DNA of 29,055 nucleotides from Brevundimonas sp. UBA5866 (GCF_002432125.1 NZ_DJFS01000087.1:1-29055), one strand, 5' to 3'. Positions 15,463 through 23,383 are shown, counted from the stretch's first letter. A program made the numbers and translations. Notes: generated by a model not told the origin, from the sequence alone.

Positions 15463-15600
15463 TTATCGACGCGCTGAATCCGACGAATTGGTTACGGCAC
15501 GGCCCGCGGCTTGAACGTCGCGGCCGATGCCTGCAACGGTGTTGCAGGCCGCCGTGGCCAGCGCGATTGCGATTGCGCTCAGTGCGATGATTTTACGCAT
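15463..15600 (-). CDS. Entericidin A/B family small lipoprotein
   Basis: This 45-residue reading frame encodes MRKIIALSAIAIALATAACN, then TVAGIGRDVQAAGRAV and a polar end. C-N-T-V-A-G-I-G-R-D-V-x-x-A-G is the entericidin signature, and Cys19 is the predicted lipid-bearing residue. The residue at -3 is Thr rather than the usual Leu. GAGG stands six bases before the ATG (15598-15600). Entericidins are tiny envelope lipoproteins first described as a toxin/antidote pair in E. coli and often linked to stress regulons; only one copy is seen here, so a toxin-antidote pair is not supported. It converges with the COG3650 lipoprotein gene, 13 bases apart, and diverges from the ThDP enzyme gene. Confidence 0.87.
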   Translation of the reverse strand: MRKIIALSAIAIALATAACNTVAGIGRDVQAAGRAVTNSSDSARR

Positions 15601-15729
15601 ATTTTGCCTCGATTTTAGACGTCATTGAGAAAGTTCGGGTAGCAACCGCCGTTAGCCCAAGATAGAAGTCGGACTATCGGCTCGGTTCACTTCAACCTGA
15701 GCTTTATACTGTTTTCAGACGGATATCCG

Positions 15730-17394
15730 ATGACTGCAACCCCCGTGTCGAGCGCCCGCCGCCTTGTCGAAACCCTTGTGGTGAACGGGATTGATAAGGT
15801 GTTCTGCGTACCGGGCGAGAGCTATCTGGCCGTGCTGGATGCGCTTTACGATGTGCGGGACAAGATCGAGGTCATCGTCTGCCGCCACGAAGCCGGTGCC
15901 GCCAATATGGCCGAGGCCTATGGCAAGCTGACCGGCAAGCCGGGCATCTGCATGGTCACGCGCGGGCCGGGGGCAACCCAGGCCTCTATCGGCGTGCATA
16001 CGGCGCAGCAGGATTCCACGCCGATGATCCTGTTTGTCGGACAGATCGCCCTGTCGGACCGCGGACGCGGTGCCTTTCAGGAGGTCGATTACCGCCAGAC
16101 CTTCGGCACACTCGCCAAATGGGCCACTGAAATCGAAAGCCCCGAGCGCACCGTCGAGATCGTCGAGCGCGCCTTTGCCACCGCCCTGCAGGGGCGCATG
16201 GGGCCGGTGGTCATCGCCCTGCCGGAAGATCTGCTGCACGAGGATGGCGGTCCCGCTCCGGTCAAGCCGGTGGTGCCCGCCCGCTCGGCGCTGGATCCGG
16301 CCTTCGTCTCTGAGTTGACCGAGCGCCTGTCCAAGGCGGAAAGCCCGCTTCTGGTGCTGGGCGGTTCGGGCTGGAGCGACGAGGCGACGACGGCCATCGG
16401 CAACTGGGCCGAACGTCTGGGGATTCCGCTGGCCCTGTCCTTCCGCCGCAAGGACCTGATTTCGAACCTGCATCCCTGCTATGCGGGCGATCTGGGTATC
16501 GGATGCAGCCCCAAGCTGATCGAGCGGGTCAAACAGTCGGATCTGATCATCGCCATCGGCGCGCGCCTGGGAGAGAATGCGACCCAGGGCTATACAACGC
16601 TGGATCGTACCCGCACGGCCAAGACCCTTGTCCATATCCTGCCGGGGGCAGAGGAGACGGGGCGGGTCTGGGCACCGCTCATGTCCGCGACGGCCGACAA
16701 CAGCCTTGCCGGTCTGGCCATTGCCAATATCGCGGTGGACCGCCTGTGGCACGATCAGGCCCGCGCGGCCAACGAAGCCTACAAGGCCTTCTCGACGCCG
16801 ATCGAGACGGTCGGCGCGGTCAATCTGTCAGAGGTCGCGCGTCACCTGACTGTGGGCCTGCCCAAGGATGCCGTTCTGACCAATGGCGCAGGGAATTTCG
16901 CGGCTTGGCTGCACCGTTTCTATCACCATCAGTCCCGCCGTGCGCAGGTGGCGCCGACCTCGGGGGCTATGGGCTATGGCTATCCTGCGGCGCTGGCGGC
17001 CAAGGCGGTCATGCCCGAACGGATGGTTGTCTGTTTTGCCGGTGACGGCGATTTCATGATGAGCGCCTGCGAGATGGCGACGGCGGTTCAGTACAATCTG
17101 CCAGTCATTGTGATCGTGGTGGACAACTCCAGCTTCGGCACCATCCGTATGCACCAGGAGACGCACTATCCGTCGCGGGTCATCGCCACCGACATCAAGA
17201 ATCCCGACTTCGTCAAATATGCCGAGGCTTTCGGCGCGTTCGGGATCCGTGTGACGGCGACGGGTGATTTCCCCGATGCGCTGGCCAAGGCCTGCGAGGT
17301 CAGCCGCCGTGGCCAACCGGCCCTGATCCATCTGATCGCGGACACCGAGCAAATCTCTCCGGCAAAGACCATCACCGAACTGCGCAGCCGCTGA
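15730..17394 (+). CDS. Thiamine-diphosphate-dependent enzyme, acetolactate synthase-like
   Basis: The 554-residue product has the three-domain layout of the acetolactate synthase/pyruvate oxidase family. The N-terminal domain has the catalytic Glu54 in CRHEAGAANMAEAYG and the GITMVTRGPGA-like stretch CMVTRGPGATQA. The middle domain covers about residues 190-330. The C-terminal domain carries the ThDP/Mg motif, starting GDGDFMMSACE and ending VVDNSSFG. No regulatory small subunit gene (ilvH) is adjacent, so this is probably not the biosynthetic IlvB. It may be a catabolic or side-activity 2-oxoacid enzyme. The substrate cannot be fixed. The ATG at 15730 has a weak GGA upstream. It stands alone between the entericidin and the DUF885 gene. 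Confidence 0.88.
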   Translation: MTATPVSSARRLVETLVVNGIDKVFCVPGESYLAVLDALYDVRDKIEVIVCRHEAGAANMAEAYGKLTGKPGICMVTRGPGATQASIGVHTAQQDSTPMILFVGQIALSDRGRGAFQEVDYRQTFGTLAKWATEIESPERTVEIVERAFATALQGRMGPVVIALPEDLLHEDGGPAPVKPVVPARSALDPAFVSELTERLSKAESPLLVLGGSGWSDEATTAIGNWAERLGIPLALSFRRKDLISNLHPCYAGDLGIGCSPKLIERVKQSDLIIAIGARLGENATQGYTTLDRTRTAKTLVHILPGAEETGRVWAPLMSATADNSLAGLAIANIAVDRLWHDQARAANEAYKAFSTPIETVGAVNLSEVARHLTVGLPKDAVLTNGAGNFAAWLHRFYHHQSRRAQVAPTSGAMGYGYPAALAAKAVMPERMVVCFAGDGDFMMSACEMATAVQYNLPVIVIVVDNSSFGTIRMHQETHYPSRVIATDIKNPDFVKYAEAFGAFGIRVTATGDFPDALAKACEVSRRGQPALIHLIADTEQISPAKTITELRSR

Positions 17395-17500
17395 GGTGAC
17401 TGCGGCGAAGACCCGCATTCATTTCAACTTGGCGTAATCTTGTAAGCTGGTAGCTTTGCTGGGAGTGTGCCCCCGAGGATTTGTAACGAGGGGGAGCGCA

Positions 17501-19369
17501 ATGCGCCGTATTATGATTTCATCGGTGGCGGCACTGGCACTGTATGCCGTGGCCGGAGGTGCTGTGGCCGGGACTATGCCGTCGATTACGGCTTTGTCGT
17601 TGACCCAGAGCCAGGCCCCGGGCCAGAACACCCAGAGCGAGGATGCACGCCTCGCTGTCTGGTTCGAGGATGCCTATCAGGCCCGTCTGGCGCTCAGCCC
17701 GCAGTCGATGACCGCAATGGGCATGAAGACCGACTACGACAAGCTGGACGACAACTCGCCAGAGGCGCAGGCCCGTGGTCTGGCCCTGGCCGAGGCGCAG
17801 CTGGCCGAGCTGAAAGCCACTTTTGATCCGGCCCGACTGTCACCGCAGAACCGCCTGTCGGTCCGCCTGTTCGAGTATCAGGTCGAACAGGGCCGCCTGT
17901 CCGATAAATGGCGTGACTGGGGCTTCCAGTTCGCCGCCAACGGCAATCCGACCACCAGCCTGCCGGTGTTCATGATCAACAACCACCGCGTCGATACGGT
18001 CGCCGATGCCGAGGCCTATGTCGCGCGCCTGGTCGATACCGAACGCTATATGGGGCAGGTGGCCGACACCCTGCGCGACCGCACGGCCAAGGGCATTGTC
18101 TCGCCGATGTTCGTGTTCGAGCCCAGCTTCGAAAACACCCGCGCCGTCATTTCGGGCGCGCCGTTCGCGGGCGAGGGAGAGAACCCCGTCTGGGCGGACA
18201 TCCAGAAGAAGGTCACCGCCCTCGATACCGACCAAGCGACCAAGGACCGTCTGCTGGCCTCGGCCCGCGAGGCCCTGACCGGCCCGTACAAGCGCGGCTT
18301 CGACGCGGTGCTGGCGGCTCTGGGCGAGGCGCAGGCCAAGGCCGACAGCAACGGCGGCGTGTGGCGTCTGCCGGACGGCGAGGCCTATTACAACGCCCGC
18401 CTTCAGCTCTCGACGACCACCACCCTGACGGCGGATGAAATCCACAACATCGGTCTGGCCGAGGTGGCCCGTATCCAGGCCGATATGGAGAAGATCAAGG
18501 CGCAGGTCGGTTTCACCGGCACCCTGCAGGAGTTCTTCACCTTCATCAAAACCGACCCGCAGTTCCAGTATCCGAACACGCCGGAAGGCAAGGAAGCCTT
18601 CCTCGCGCAGGCCCGTGGTCACGTCGAGGATGTGATGAAGATCGCCCCTCAATGGTTCTCGGTTCTGCCCAAGGCGGCGCTGGAAGTCCGTGCGGTCGAA
18701 CCTTTCCGCGAGGCGACCGCTTCGATCGCCTTCTATATGCGCCCGTCACCGGACGGCTCGCGTCCGGGCATCTACTATATGAACCTGTCGGACATGACGC
18801 AGGTTCTGAAGCCGCAGATCGAAGGCATCAGCTATCACGAGGGCGCGCCGGGCCACCATTTCCAGATCGCCTATGCGCAGGAACTTGAAGGCGTACCGTC
18901 CTTCCGCCGCTTCGGCGGCTATGGCGTCTACTCTGAAGGCTGGGGCCTGTATGCCGAGCAGCTGGGCAAGGAGATGGGCTTCTATCAGGACCCGTATTCC
19001 GACTTCGGTCGTCTCTCGACCGAGCTGTGGCGCGCCGTGCGTCTGGTGCTGGACACCGGACTTCACGCCAAGCGCTGGAGCCGCGAACAGGCGATGGACT
19101 ATTTCCGCCAGAACTCGCTTCTGTCGGAACGTGACATCGTCAAGGAAGTCGAGCGTTACATCACCAATCCGGGTCAGGCCGTCAGCTACAAGATCGGCGA
19201 GCTGAAGATCTTCGAACTGCGCCGCAAAGCCCAGGCCGCGCTGGGTGACAGGTTCGACATCCGCGACTTCCACACCGTAGTTCTGGGCTCGGGCGCTGTG
19301 CCGCTCGAAGTGCTGGAAGAGCAGGTGGATCGCTGGATCGCGCAGGGCGGTGGCCAACCGGCCCTGTAA
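17501..19369 (+). CDS. DUF885 family exported metallopeptidase
   Basis: The 622-residue product has a signal peptide (MRRIMISSVAALALYAVAGG with AVAG). The DUF885 domain fills nearly all of the rest. The zinc motif is HEGAPGHH at residues 446-453, with a later YSEGWGLYAEQ stretch supplying the probable third ligand. This resembles the HExxPGH signature of the M32-like DUF885 peptidases. Members are thought to be carboxypeptidases or dipeptidases, though few are characterised. The ATG at 17501 is preceded by GAGGGGGA six bases away; an earlier in-frame start 15 codons upstream would break the signal peptide. A terminator follows, so it is not cotranscribed with trmD from a common stop-less message. 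Confidence 0.9.
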   Translation: MRRIMISSVAALALYAVAGGAVAGTMPSITALSLTQSQAPGQNTQSEDARLAVWFEDAYQARLALSPQSMTAMGMKTDYDKLDDNSPEAQARGLALAEAQLAELKATFDPARLSPQNRLSVRLFEYQVEQGRLSDKWRDWGFQFAANGNPTTSLPVFMINNHRVDTVADAEAYVARLVDTERYMGQVADTLRDRTAKGIVSPMFVFEPSFENTRAVISGAPFAGEGENPVWADIQKKVTALDTDQATKDRLLASAREALTGPYKRGFDAVLAALGEAQAKADSNGGVWRLPDGEAYYNARLQLSTTTTLTADEIHNIGLAEVARIQADMEKIKAQVGFTGTLQEFFTFIKTDPQFQYPNTPEGKEAFLAQARGHVEDVMKIAPQWFSVLPKAALEVRAVEPFREATASIAFYMRPSPDGSRPGIYYMNLSDMTQVLKPQIEGISYHEGAPGHHFQIAYAQELEGVPSFRRFGGYGVYSEGWGLYAEQLGKEMGFYQDPYSDFGRLSTELWRAVRLVLDTGLHAKRWSREQAMDYFRQNSLLSERDIVKEVERYITNPGQAVSYKIGELKIFELRRKAQAALGDRFDIRDFHTVVLGSGAVPLEVLEEQVDRWIAQGGGQPAL

Positions 19370-19391
19370 GCCGAACAGGATGAACGCTCGG

Positions 19392-19429
19392 GGGCGGGAG
19401 GTTTTCAGACCTTCCGCCCTTTTGCTTTT
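19392..19429 (+). terminator. Terminator after the DUF885 gene
   Basis: Arms 19392-19402 and 19409-19419 form eleven pairs with one G-T wobble and a 6-base loop. TTTT-G-CTTTT follows. It lies 22 bases after the stop codon and 28 bases before the trmD ATG. Confidence 0.88.
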
Positions 19430-19456
19430 GCGGGGGTTCGGCGCTAAAGGCCGCGC

Positions 19457-20167
19457 ATGGCTTTTACCGCAACCGTCCTGACCATGTTCCCCGAGGCTTT
19501 TCCGGGCCCGCTCGGCGTGTCGCTGATCGGCACCGCATGGCGCGAGAAGGGGCTGTGGAGTCTGGAAACACTGGACATCCGCGCGTTTTCCGAGGATAAG
19601 CGCGGCTTCCTGGACGACACCCCTGCGGGTGGCGGTCCGGGTCAGGTACTCAAAGCGGACGTGGTGGCGCGGGCTCTCGACAGCCTGCAAGGTCCCCCTC
19701 GGCCGCTTTTGTACATGAGCGCACGCGGTCGGCCCCTGACGCAGGCGCGGGTTAAGGAATGGGCGAAAGCCGACGGTATCGTCGTGCTGTGCGGCCGTTT
19801 CGAGGGGGTGGACCAGCGCGTACTCGATGCGCGCGGGTTCGAGGAGGTCTCCGTCGGAAACGCGGTCCTCGCCGGTGGCGAGGCGGCGGCAATGGTGGCG
19901 ATCGAGGCGTGCGTCCGGTTGGTTCCGGGGGTCTTGGGCGCGGCGGAAAGCCTGTCGTCCGAGAGCTTCGAGGACAACCTGCTCGAACATCCGCAGTACA
20001 CGCGACCGCGGACATTCGAAGGCCACGACATTCCCGAGGTCCTGCTGTCGGGCGATCATAAAAAGATCGCAAAGTGGCGTCAGGAACAGCGGGAAATCAC
20101 GACGCGGGAACGGCGCCCAGACCTCTGGGAGCAGTATCTCGCCAACTTACAGGTAAAGAGCAAATAA
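19457..20167 (+). CDS. trmD: tRNA (guanine37-N1)-methyltransferase TrmD
   Basis: TrmD uses S-adenosylmethionine to methylate G37 next to the anticodon and so prevents frameshifting. The 236-residue product contains the trefoil-knot motifs MSARGRPL, VVLCGRFEGVDQRVL and VLAGGEAAAMVAIEACVRLV. The C-terminal tRNA-binding part has LLEHPQYTRPRTFEGHDIPE and VLLSGDHKKIAKWRQEQ. Length fits the family. The ATG at 19457 directly follows a terminator, so the promoter must sit in the few bases around 19420-19456 or read-through must occur. rplS follows 16 bases later. The usual partners rpsP and rimM are not upstream. Confidence 0.97.
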   Translation: MAFTATVLTMFPEAFPGPLGVSLIGTAWREKGLWSLETLDIRAFSEDKRGFLDDTPAGGGPGQVLKADVVARALDSLQGPPRPLLYMSARGRPLTQARVKEWAKADGIVVLCGRFEGVDQRVLDARGFEEVSVGNAVLAGGEAAAMVAIEACVRLVPGVLGAAESLSSESFEDNLLEHPQYTRPRTFEGHDIPEVLLSGDHKKIAKWRQEQREITTRERRPDLWEQYLANLQVKSK

Positions 20168-20183
20168 GCTCCGGAGATTGACC

Positions 20184-20594
20184 ATGAACATCGTTCAACA
20201 GCTCGCTGCTGAAGAAAAAGCCCGCCTGCTCGAAGGCAAGACCATTCCGGATTTCCAGCCGGGCGACACCCTGCGCGTCAACGTGCGCATCAAGGAAGGT
20301 GATCGCGAACGTATCCAGGCTTTCGAAGGCGTCTGCATCGCCCGTGACGGCGGCGGCATCAACGAGACGTTCACGGTCCGCAAGATTTCGTTCGGTGAAG
20401 GCGTCGAGCGCCGCTTCCCGATCCTGTCGCCGAACGTTGAGTCGATCGAAGTGAAGCGTCGCGGTGTCGTCCGTCGCGCCAAGCTGTACTACCTGCGCGA
20501 CCGTCGCGGTAAGTCGGCCCGTATCGCCGAGCGTCAAACCGCTCGCAAGGTTTCGGTCCCGACCACCGGCGCTGAAGAGTCGACCGAAGGCTGA
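20184..20594 (+). CDS. rplS: Large-subunit ribosomal protein bL19
   Basis: L19 sits at the interface of the 30S and 50S subunits. The 136-residue product contains IPDFQPGDTLRVNVRIKEGD, RIQAFEGVCIARDGGGINET, FTVRKISFGEGVERRFP and RRGVVRRAKLYYLRDRRGKS, the hallmark of the family. The C-terminal tail of about 20 residues is longer than in E. coli, which is common in alphaproteobacteria. The ATG at 20184 is chosen over an in-frame TTG two codons earlier because GGAG lies seven bases before it. It is cotranscribed with trmD and followed by a strong terminator. Confidence 0.98.
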   Translation: MNIVQQLAAEEKARLLEGKTIPDFQPGDTLRVNVRIKEGDRERIQAFEGVCIARDGGGINETFTVRKISFGEGVERRFPILSPNVESIEVKRRGVVRRAKLYYLRDRRGKSARIAERQTARKVSVPTTGAEESTEG

Positions 20595-20617
20595 GATCGG
20601 CCCCAAGGCTGATAATG

Positions 20618-20650
20618 AAAAACCCCGTCGCGGATGCGACGGGGTTTTTT
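20618..20650. terminator. Bidirectional terminator between rplS and the DUF2383 gene
   Basis: Perfect 14-base arms (20618-20631 and 20636-20649) surround a GGAT loop, with A-runs on the left and T-runs on the right. It ends both trmD-rplS and the convergent minus-strand gene. Confidence 0.95.
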
Positions 20651-20657
20651 ATTGGCT

Positions 20658-21110
20658 TCAGGAATGGCCGGTCTGGGCGCTGAGCTCAGCAGCTTCGGCC
20701 TCGCTCAGGGGCAGCTGTTCCATGACGCGTCGCACGATGTCGCGTGTCGTTGCCGACAGTTGCGTATCGTCCGCCGCGCGCTGGAACCGCGAGAGGACCT
20801 GTTCTTCCGATGACTGGATCAGTTGGTACAGGCTTTCCTTCTGACCCAGAAGCGCCTGTTTGAAACCGGCAAAGGCGCGCGTGGCCTTGGCGAGGATCGA
20901 GCCGTTATCCTCGGGCGAGCCGCCACGGGCACGAACCTCGCCCTTCAGGGATTCCGCCAGCGCGAGATATTGCGATGCGCGGCGGTCGAACCATTGGCTG
21001 TAACGAGGCTCGGACGTGTCATTGGCGGCGTCTGAATAGCCGTCAGCGCAATCGATAAGAGCCTCGACGAGTCCATTGAGGACTTTGATATCATGGGCAT
21101 TCGCACTCAT
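20658..21110 (-). CDS. PA2169-type four-helix-bundle protein (DUF2383)
   Basis: The 150-residue, fully soluble product is predicted all-helical. Features include LNGLVEALIDCADGYSDAA, the FDRRASQYLALAESLKGEVR stretch with GGSPEDNGSILAKATRAF after it, and LIQSSEEQVLSRFQRA. These fit the DUF2383/PA2169 family, whose ferritin-like bundle is found in stress-linked proteins of unknown activity. GGAG stands eight bases before the ATG (21108-21110). It lies 65 bases downstream of the kynA stop in the same direction with no terminator between, so the two could share a message. Function is not known. Confidence 0.83.
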   Translation of the reverse strand: MSANAHDIKVLNGLVEALIDCADGYSDAANDTSEPRYSQWFDRRASQYLALAESLKGEVRARGGSPEDNGSILAKATRAFAGFKQALLGQKESLYQLIQSSEEQVLSRFQRAADDTQLSATTRDIVRRVMEQLPLSEAEAAELSAQTGHS

Positions 21111-21175
21111 GAGCTGACTCCAGCGTTACTCGGGGAATGACGAGAACTCTTGGACGGGCCAGAGGGTTGCCTATC

Positions 21176-22021
21176 CTAGAGCTTGGTACGCAGGGACCAA
21201 AGTTCCGGGAAACAACGGCGTTTTAGTGTCTCGACCAGATAGCCGACGCCATCGGTGCCGCCCGTGCCCTGGCGGCGGCCGATAATACGCTCCACTGTCA
21301 CAACATGCTTATGACGCCATGTCAGAAGGGCGTCATCCAGATCGACCAGCTTTTCGGCCAGTTGGTAAAGCGGCCACCATTTTTCGGTGTTGCGGTAAAC
21401 TTCCAGCCACGCGGCCTCGACGCCTTCGCTGGGCTCATAGCTCTGGGAGACATCGCGGTTCAGCACCTCTGGCGGGACCGGCACACCGGCCAGCGATAAC
21501 TGGCGCAGCGCATCGTCATAGAGGCTGGGCGAATTGAGTGCCTGCACCAGTGCGGCATGGGCTTCGGGGCGCTCGGCATGGAAGCGCAGGAAGCGGGCAT
21601 CCTTCAGCCCCAGAATGGTCTCCAGACGGCGGAACTGATCGCTCTGGAAGCCCGAGGAAGCCCCCAGATCCCTCCTGAAGCGCAGATAGTCGGCGGGTGT
21701 CATGGTGGCTAGGATGTCCCAGCTCTGGGTCATGACAGACTGGATACGGCTGACGCGGGCGAGGGACTTGTAGGCCGGTACCAGATTGCCCTGGCGGATC
21801 AGGCTTTGGGCCAGCGCCACTTCGTGCAGGATCTGTTTGAGCCACAGTTCCTTGGTCTGGTGGATGATGACGAACAGCATTTCATCATGCTGGTCCGAGC
21901 GGGGTTCCTGCGCGCTCAGCAGCGTGTCGAGGGCCAGATAGCCGGCATAGGTTACGCCTTGCGGTTCGTGTTTGGCGTTCTGGATCGACTGGGCGCGAAT
22001 GTTGTCGGAAGACTCTGTCAT
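21176..22021 (-). CDS. kynA: Tryptophan 2,3-dioxygenase
   Basis: The haem enzyme opens the indole ring of tryptophan to give N-formylkynurenine, the first step of the kynurenine route. The 281-residue product matches bacterial enzymes in length. Substrate residues are H54 (VIIHQTKELW) and R116 (LRFRRDLGASSGFQS). The proximal haem ligand is H239 in WRHKHVVTVERIIG, followed by the GTGGTDGVGYL loop. The start MTESSDNIRAQS at 22019-22021 fits the family, although its ribosome site is weak; a longer frame upstream has no family support and runs into a terminator. The later kynurenine genes (kynB, kynU) are not in the window. Confidence 0.96.
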   Translation of the reverse strand: MTESSDNIRAQSIQNAKHEPQGVTYAGYLALDTLLSAQEPRSDQHDEMLFVIIHQTKELWLKQILHEVALAQSLIRQGNLVPAYKSLARVSRIQSVMTQSWDILATMTPADYLRFRRDLGASSGFQSDQFRRLETILGLKDARFLRFHAERPEAHAALVQALNSPSLYDDALRQLSLAGVPVPPEVLNRDVSQSYEPSEGVEAAWLEVYRNTEKWWPLYQLAEKLVDLDDALLTWRHKHVVTVERIIGRRQGTGGTDGVGYLVETLKRRCFPELWSLRTKL

Positions 22022-22074
22022 GCGAAATATATCGCCTGATCCGCCGCGGCATGCCAGCCGATGTTGCGCCCATG

Positions 22075-22105
22075 AAAAAAGCCCCGTCCGATGGCGGGGC
22101 TTTTT
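22075..22105 (-). terminator. Terminator of the CHAP gene
   Basis: Arms 22076-22086 and 22095-22105 pair perfectly over 11 bases with an 8-base loop. On the minus strand a run of six T follows (A-run at 22075-22080). It lies 17 bases after the CHAP stop codon and 53 bases before the kynA start, separating the two. Confidence 0.9.
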
Positions 22106-22122
22106 CAAATCATGACGACCGA

Positions 22123-22647
22123 TCAGTTGGCGTTGTTCTGGGCGGTGTTCTGGGCCAGCTGGCGGCCTTCGTTAAGAGCGGAACGGGCGCTGTTATAAAC
22201 AAAGCCATAGGTCGGGTAGATGGTGGTGCCGAGCGCATTGCTGGGATTGTACCAGACCTTGACGCGGCTCCAGTTGCCTTCGCTAGAGACGTCCACGACG
22301 GTGACGTTCTCTTCGACCTTGCCGCGGCTGCCGCCCCAGTTGGCGTGGGTGACGCGGATCACGCGGTCGGTCAGAACATCGGAGACAACGGCAACGTGAC
22401 CGGCACGCATACGGCCATGAGGCTGGAAGACAAGGACAGAGCCGGTTTCCGGAGCATTGCCGGTGCGGAACCGGTCAACAGCCTGACGCCACCAGGTCCA
22501 TGCATCACCGAAAATCTGGATACCCGAGAACATGCGGGCGAAGGTGACGCACTGCCAATAAGGGTCATTAGCCTGTGCAGGTGCCGGGTTAATGGCAAAG
22601 AATCCGAGTGCGGCCGCTAGCGTGGCAGCAGTGAGCCGTTTCACCAC
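22123..22647 (-). CDS. CHAP domain secreted amidase/peptidase
   Basis: The 174-residue product has a signal peptide (LTAATLAAALGFFAINPAPA, cut after AQA) and a CHAP domain. C33 in WQCVTFAR, H84 in AGHVAVVSD and N103 in HANWGG fit the Cys-His-Asn catalytic triad of CHAP enzymes, which cut peptidoglycan amide or peptide bonds. The C-terminal end is Asn- and Gln-rich. The start is one of two consecutive GTG codons (22642-22647); GGGAG lies eight bases before the first. The upstream region shared with the yidB-like gene has a CtrA box and a GANTC site, which would suit a cell-cycle-timed wall hydrolase. Confidence 0.88.
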   Translation of the reverse strand: MVKRLTAATLAAALGFFAINPAPAQANDPYWQCVTFARMFSGIQIFGDAWTWWRQAVDRFRTGNAPETGSVLVFQPHGRMRAGHVAVVSDVLTDRVIRVTHANWGGSRGKVEENVTVVDVSSEGNWSRVKVWYNPSNALGTTIYPTYGFVYNSARSALNEGRQLAQNTAQNNAN

Positions 22648-22770
22648 GTGGCGTGCTCCCCTGTCTGTTGTCTGTTGGTGGCGTAGTGTTAGCGGAACTT
22701 TTTACGAGTTTGAAGCAATGTTTCAGACTGTGTCGCAAAAAATCCACAGCGCAATTCTGTAGTTGAGAGG

Positions 22771-22786
22771 TTAATGGCCTGTTAAC
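22771..22786. promoter_or_regulatory. CtrA binding box, with a GANTC methylation site nearby
   Basis: TTAA (22771-22774), seven bases, then TTAAC (22782-22786) is an exact match to the CtrA consensus of Caulobacter and relatives. It also forms a 6-base palindrome (GGTTAA/TTAACC). A GAATC (GANTC, CcrM) site follows at 22800-22804. It sits 124 bases before the CHAP start and 124 bases before the YidB-like start. Which gene it controls, and whether it activates or represses, is inference. Confidence 0.7.
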
Positions 22787-22909
22787 CCAAGCATTTTTCG
22801 AATCAAAAAACGCTGCTCATTGGTCACACAGGTTTGCATATTTGCGGATGGTAAAATCGGGCGCGACTGCCAATCTGTCCATAATTCGGCACTAGGCGAG
22901 GATCGCACC

Positions 22910-23356
22910 ATGAGCTTTTTTGATCAGATTGCAGGCAAGGCAGGTTTTCCGGGCGGGGGCGAGGCGATCAACGGCGTGCAGGAGTTGATCGAATCCCAAG
23001 GCGGCGTGCAGGGGCTGACGCAAAAGTTCAGCGCCGGTGGCCTCGGTGACATTGCCAAATCCTGGCTGGGTCAGGGCGGAAATCTGCCCGTCTCGGCCCA
23101 GCAGATCGAGTCCATTCTCGGATCCGGCCCGATCGGCCAGTTCGCGCAGAAGCTGGGTGTGTCGCCCGCTCAGGCTGCCGGTGTGCTGGCGATGGCCCTG
23201 CCGATCATCATCGACAAGCTGACGCCGGACGGCGACGCCGCCAATCCGAAACAGGGCGTGGATATGGGCGACATCCTCGGTGGTCTGCTGGGCGGCGGTG
23301 CCGGTGGCGGACTGGGTAACCTCGGCAGCATCCTTGGCGGGATGTTGAAGAAGTAG
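22910..23356 (+). CDS. YidB-like protein (DUF937 family)
   Basis: The 148-residue product has no signal peptide. It starts MSFFDQIAGKAGFPGGGEAI, contains LTQKFSAGGLGDIAKSWLGQ and VSAQQIESILGSGPIGQFAQ, then KLGVSPAQAAGVLAMALP, and ends in a Gly-rich tail (LLGGGAGGGLGNLGSILGGM). This is the DUF937/YidB pattern, whose function is not established. GCGAGG stands nine bases before the ATG at 22910; a longer frame upstream lacks family similarity. Its stop is one base from the convergent truA stop, with no terminator between them. The divergent region upstream carries the CtrA box. Confidence 0.9.
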   Translation: MSFFDQIAGKAGFPGGGEAINGVQELIESQGGVQGLTQKFSAGGLGDIAKSWLGQGGNLPVSAQQIESILGSGPIGQFAQKLGVSPAQAAGVLAMALPIIIDKLTPDGDAANPKQGVDMGDILGGLLGGGAGGGLGNLGSILGGMLKK

Positions 23357-23383
23357 GTTACGCTTCGGTGTCGTAGGTTACGC
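23353..23383. repeat. Short direct repeat across the yidB-truA junction
   Basis: The 11-base sequence GTAGGTTACGC occurs at 23353-23363 and again at 23373-23383, a period of 20. The first copy contains the yidB-like stop codon and the truA stop codon; the second lies in truA's last codons in another reading phase. It looks like a small tandem duplication that may have set the C-terminal end of TruA. Confidence 0.7.

Noticed and set aside
15454..15468. Small stem (CGATA/TATCG) between the COG3650 lipoprotein and entericidin genes, considered as terminator
   Set aside because: Only five pairs, no T-run, and it overlaps the entericidin stop codon.
15463..15600. Toxin-antidote entericidin locus
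   Set aside because: Only one entericidin copy is present in the window; the E. coli locus needs an ecnA/ecnB pair.
15601..15729. EcfG (GGAAC-N16/17-CGTT) stress promoter before the entericidin gene
   Set aside because: Only GAAC half-sites were seen, without a matching downstream GTT at correct distance on the right strand.
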